A stretch of 64,000 bases of DNA, taken from NCBI RefSeq assembly GCF_002875945.1, contig NZ_MCZK01000143.1:1-64000 (forward strand), written 5' to 3'. Under the pieces are notes generated by a model, which had not been told where the DNA came from, ran no database searches, and saw nothing but the letters and a program-made list of their open reading frames with translations. Position numbers and translations under genes: made by a program. Shown here one piece after another: positions 63,329 to 64,000 of this stretch. How positions within the stretch are numbered: the first letter of the stretch is position 1; every line of letters begins with the position of its first letter. The DNA comes from Vibrio lentus. Lineage in GTDB: Bacteria; Pseudomonadota; Gammaproteobacteria; Enterobacterales; Vibrionaceae.

Positions 63329-64000
63329 ATGGATTGGATTCTTAACGTAAAAAGCTACGTAAGAGTGGTAGAAGAAGGCAGCTTCAATGGAGCCGCACGT
63401 AAATTAAATACCACCAGCTCAGCCATCAGTAAAAGAGTGAACTGGCTGGAGGAACGCATTGGCACTCAACTTTTAAAGCGCACCACTCGCTCGATTAGCC
63501 AAACCGAAGCAGGCGCACTCTTTTACCTGCGAGCCAAAGATCAGCTCGATAATTGGCAATCGATTATTGATGAGACTCGCTCAGTAAACCAAACCCCCGC
63601 TGGCTTGCTAAAGATAGGTGCGACCATTGCCGTTGGCTCTAAGTTTCTAGTGCAATATATGGACGACTTCTTAGAGAAATATCCAGACATTAAGGTGCAA
63701 TTGATTACTACGACTTCCGGCCAATTACCTGAACTTGGATTGGATCTGGTGATCAGTCGCGAACTGGAGCAGCTCAACTCTTTGAGCTTCAAGAAAACCC
63801 CCTTGTTTGAGCACAAAGCCGGTTTCTATGCCGCACCGAGTTATCTCGCCAAACATGGTTACCCCACCTGTGAACAGGATTTAGAACAACATAATTCATT
63901 AATCTGGGGAGAGCGCCCGACTCGTGAAGTTACTTTGACCAAAGGCCAAAGAATCACGTTGAATGGAAACTTCGCGACCACCAATCCAGAGGCTTTGTTT
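63329..64000 (+). CDS. LysR-family transcriptional regulator (3' end outside the window)
   Basis: The first 224 residues are visible; the gene runs off the edge. An N-terminal LysR helix-turn-helix (residues 5-65) shows SFNGAARKLNTTSSAISKRV and the linker LLKRTTRSISQTEAG. The effector-binding domain starts near residue 90 (LLKIGATIAVGS). An AGGAAA ribosome binding site precedes the ATG. It resembles LysR proteins of the CrgA/LeuO-unrelated YafC/DmlR type. It is divergent from the MFS exporter gene 108 bases away and is likely its regulator, as is usual for such pairs. Confidence 0.88.
   Translation, partial: MDWILNVKSYVRVVEEGSFNGAARKLNTTSSAISKRVNWLEERIGTQLLKRTTRSISQTEAGALFYLRAKDQLDNWQSIIDETRSVNQTPAGLLKIGATIAVGSKFLVQYMDDFLEKYPDIKVQLITTTSGQLPELGLDLVISRELEQLNSLSFKKTPLFEHKAGFYAAPSYLAKHGYPTCEQDLEQHNSLIWGERPTREVTLTKGQRITLNGNFATTNPEALF

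Overview
The window looks like chromosomal DNA of a marine Vibrio, probably of the Splendidus or a nearby clade. This is inferred from gene content and protein style: a long RecX-family protein, BluB, two porins, a DUF3187 protein, several small Vibrio-type ORFs, and compact genes separated by strong intrinsic terminators. I found no rRNA, tRNA, CRISPR array, insertion sequence or prophage. Most of the window reads as ordinary chromosome; the accessory-looking part is the giant adhesin secretion locus at 27.4-43.1 kb.

Layout. 0-7 kb: a small hypothetical gene, an isolated PstS-type phosphate-binding protein, a MaoC-fold hydratase, and a two-gene RND efflux operon (adaptor plus pump). 7-13.9 kb: a dCMP/cytidine deaminase-family enzyme, a small MscS-type channel, an exported DM13 protein, peptidase T, a 48-residue ORF with its own terminator, a Tas-like aldo/keto reductase, a SpoU/TrmH-class RNA methyltransferase and 7Fe ferredoxin FdxA. 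14-27.3 kb: an FAD-dependent dehydrogenase, a Gly/Ser-linker lipoprotein, an SgrR-family regulator, BluB, two DEAD-box helicases (RhlE-like and DbpA), a PPC-domain protein, a DnaQ-like exonuclease, a DUF6279 lipoprotein, a 57-residue ORF, a YdhF-like reductase and a secreted hypothetical protein.

27.4-43.1 kb: one minus-strand operon. It begins with a 3056-residue repeat adhesin, followed by its type I ABC exporter, membrane-fusion protein and TolC-like channel. It ends with an OmpA-like lipoprotein and a PstS-like periplasmic protein. Junctions are tight: an 8-bp overlap between exporter and fusion-protein genes, and TAATG overlaps before the last two genes. A good terminator follows. The first four genes export and anchor a surface adhesin; the roles of the last two are unknown. 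A 33-bp imperfect palindrome lies between the adhesin and the divergent M3 peptidase.

43.3-52.1 kb: oligopeptidase, a small hypothetical gene, a porin, a DUF3187 outer-membrane protein, a LuxR-type regulator, an extra-long RecX-family protein, a large MscS-family channel and a small conserved-looking gene. 52.3-56.7 kb: an scs-type (suppressor of copper sensitivity) thiol-redox cluster in the order membrane protein, ScsB, ScsD, ScsC, with an unusual leader region. 56.9-64 kb: an AstE/AspA-family deacylase, a second porin, an EamA transporter, a thioredoxin-fold/glutaredoxin fusion, two small hypothetical genes, and an EmrD/Bcr-like MFS exporter divergent from a LysR regulator that runs off the window end.

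The strongest candidates for something not well described are the OmpA/PstS-like pair appended to the adhesin operon, the isolated four-cysteine region in the adhesin, the palindrome upstream of the operon, and the leader of the scs cluster.
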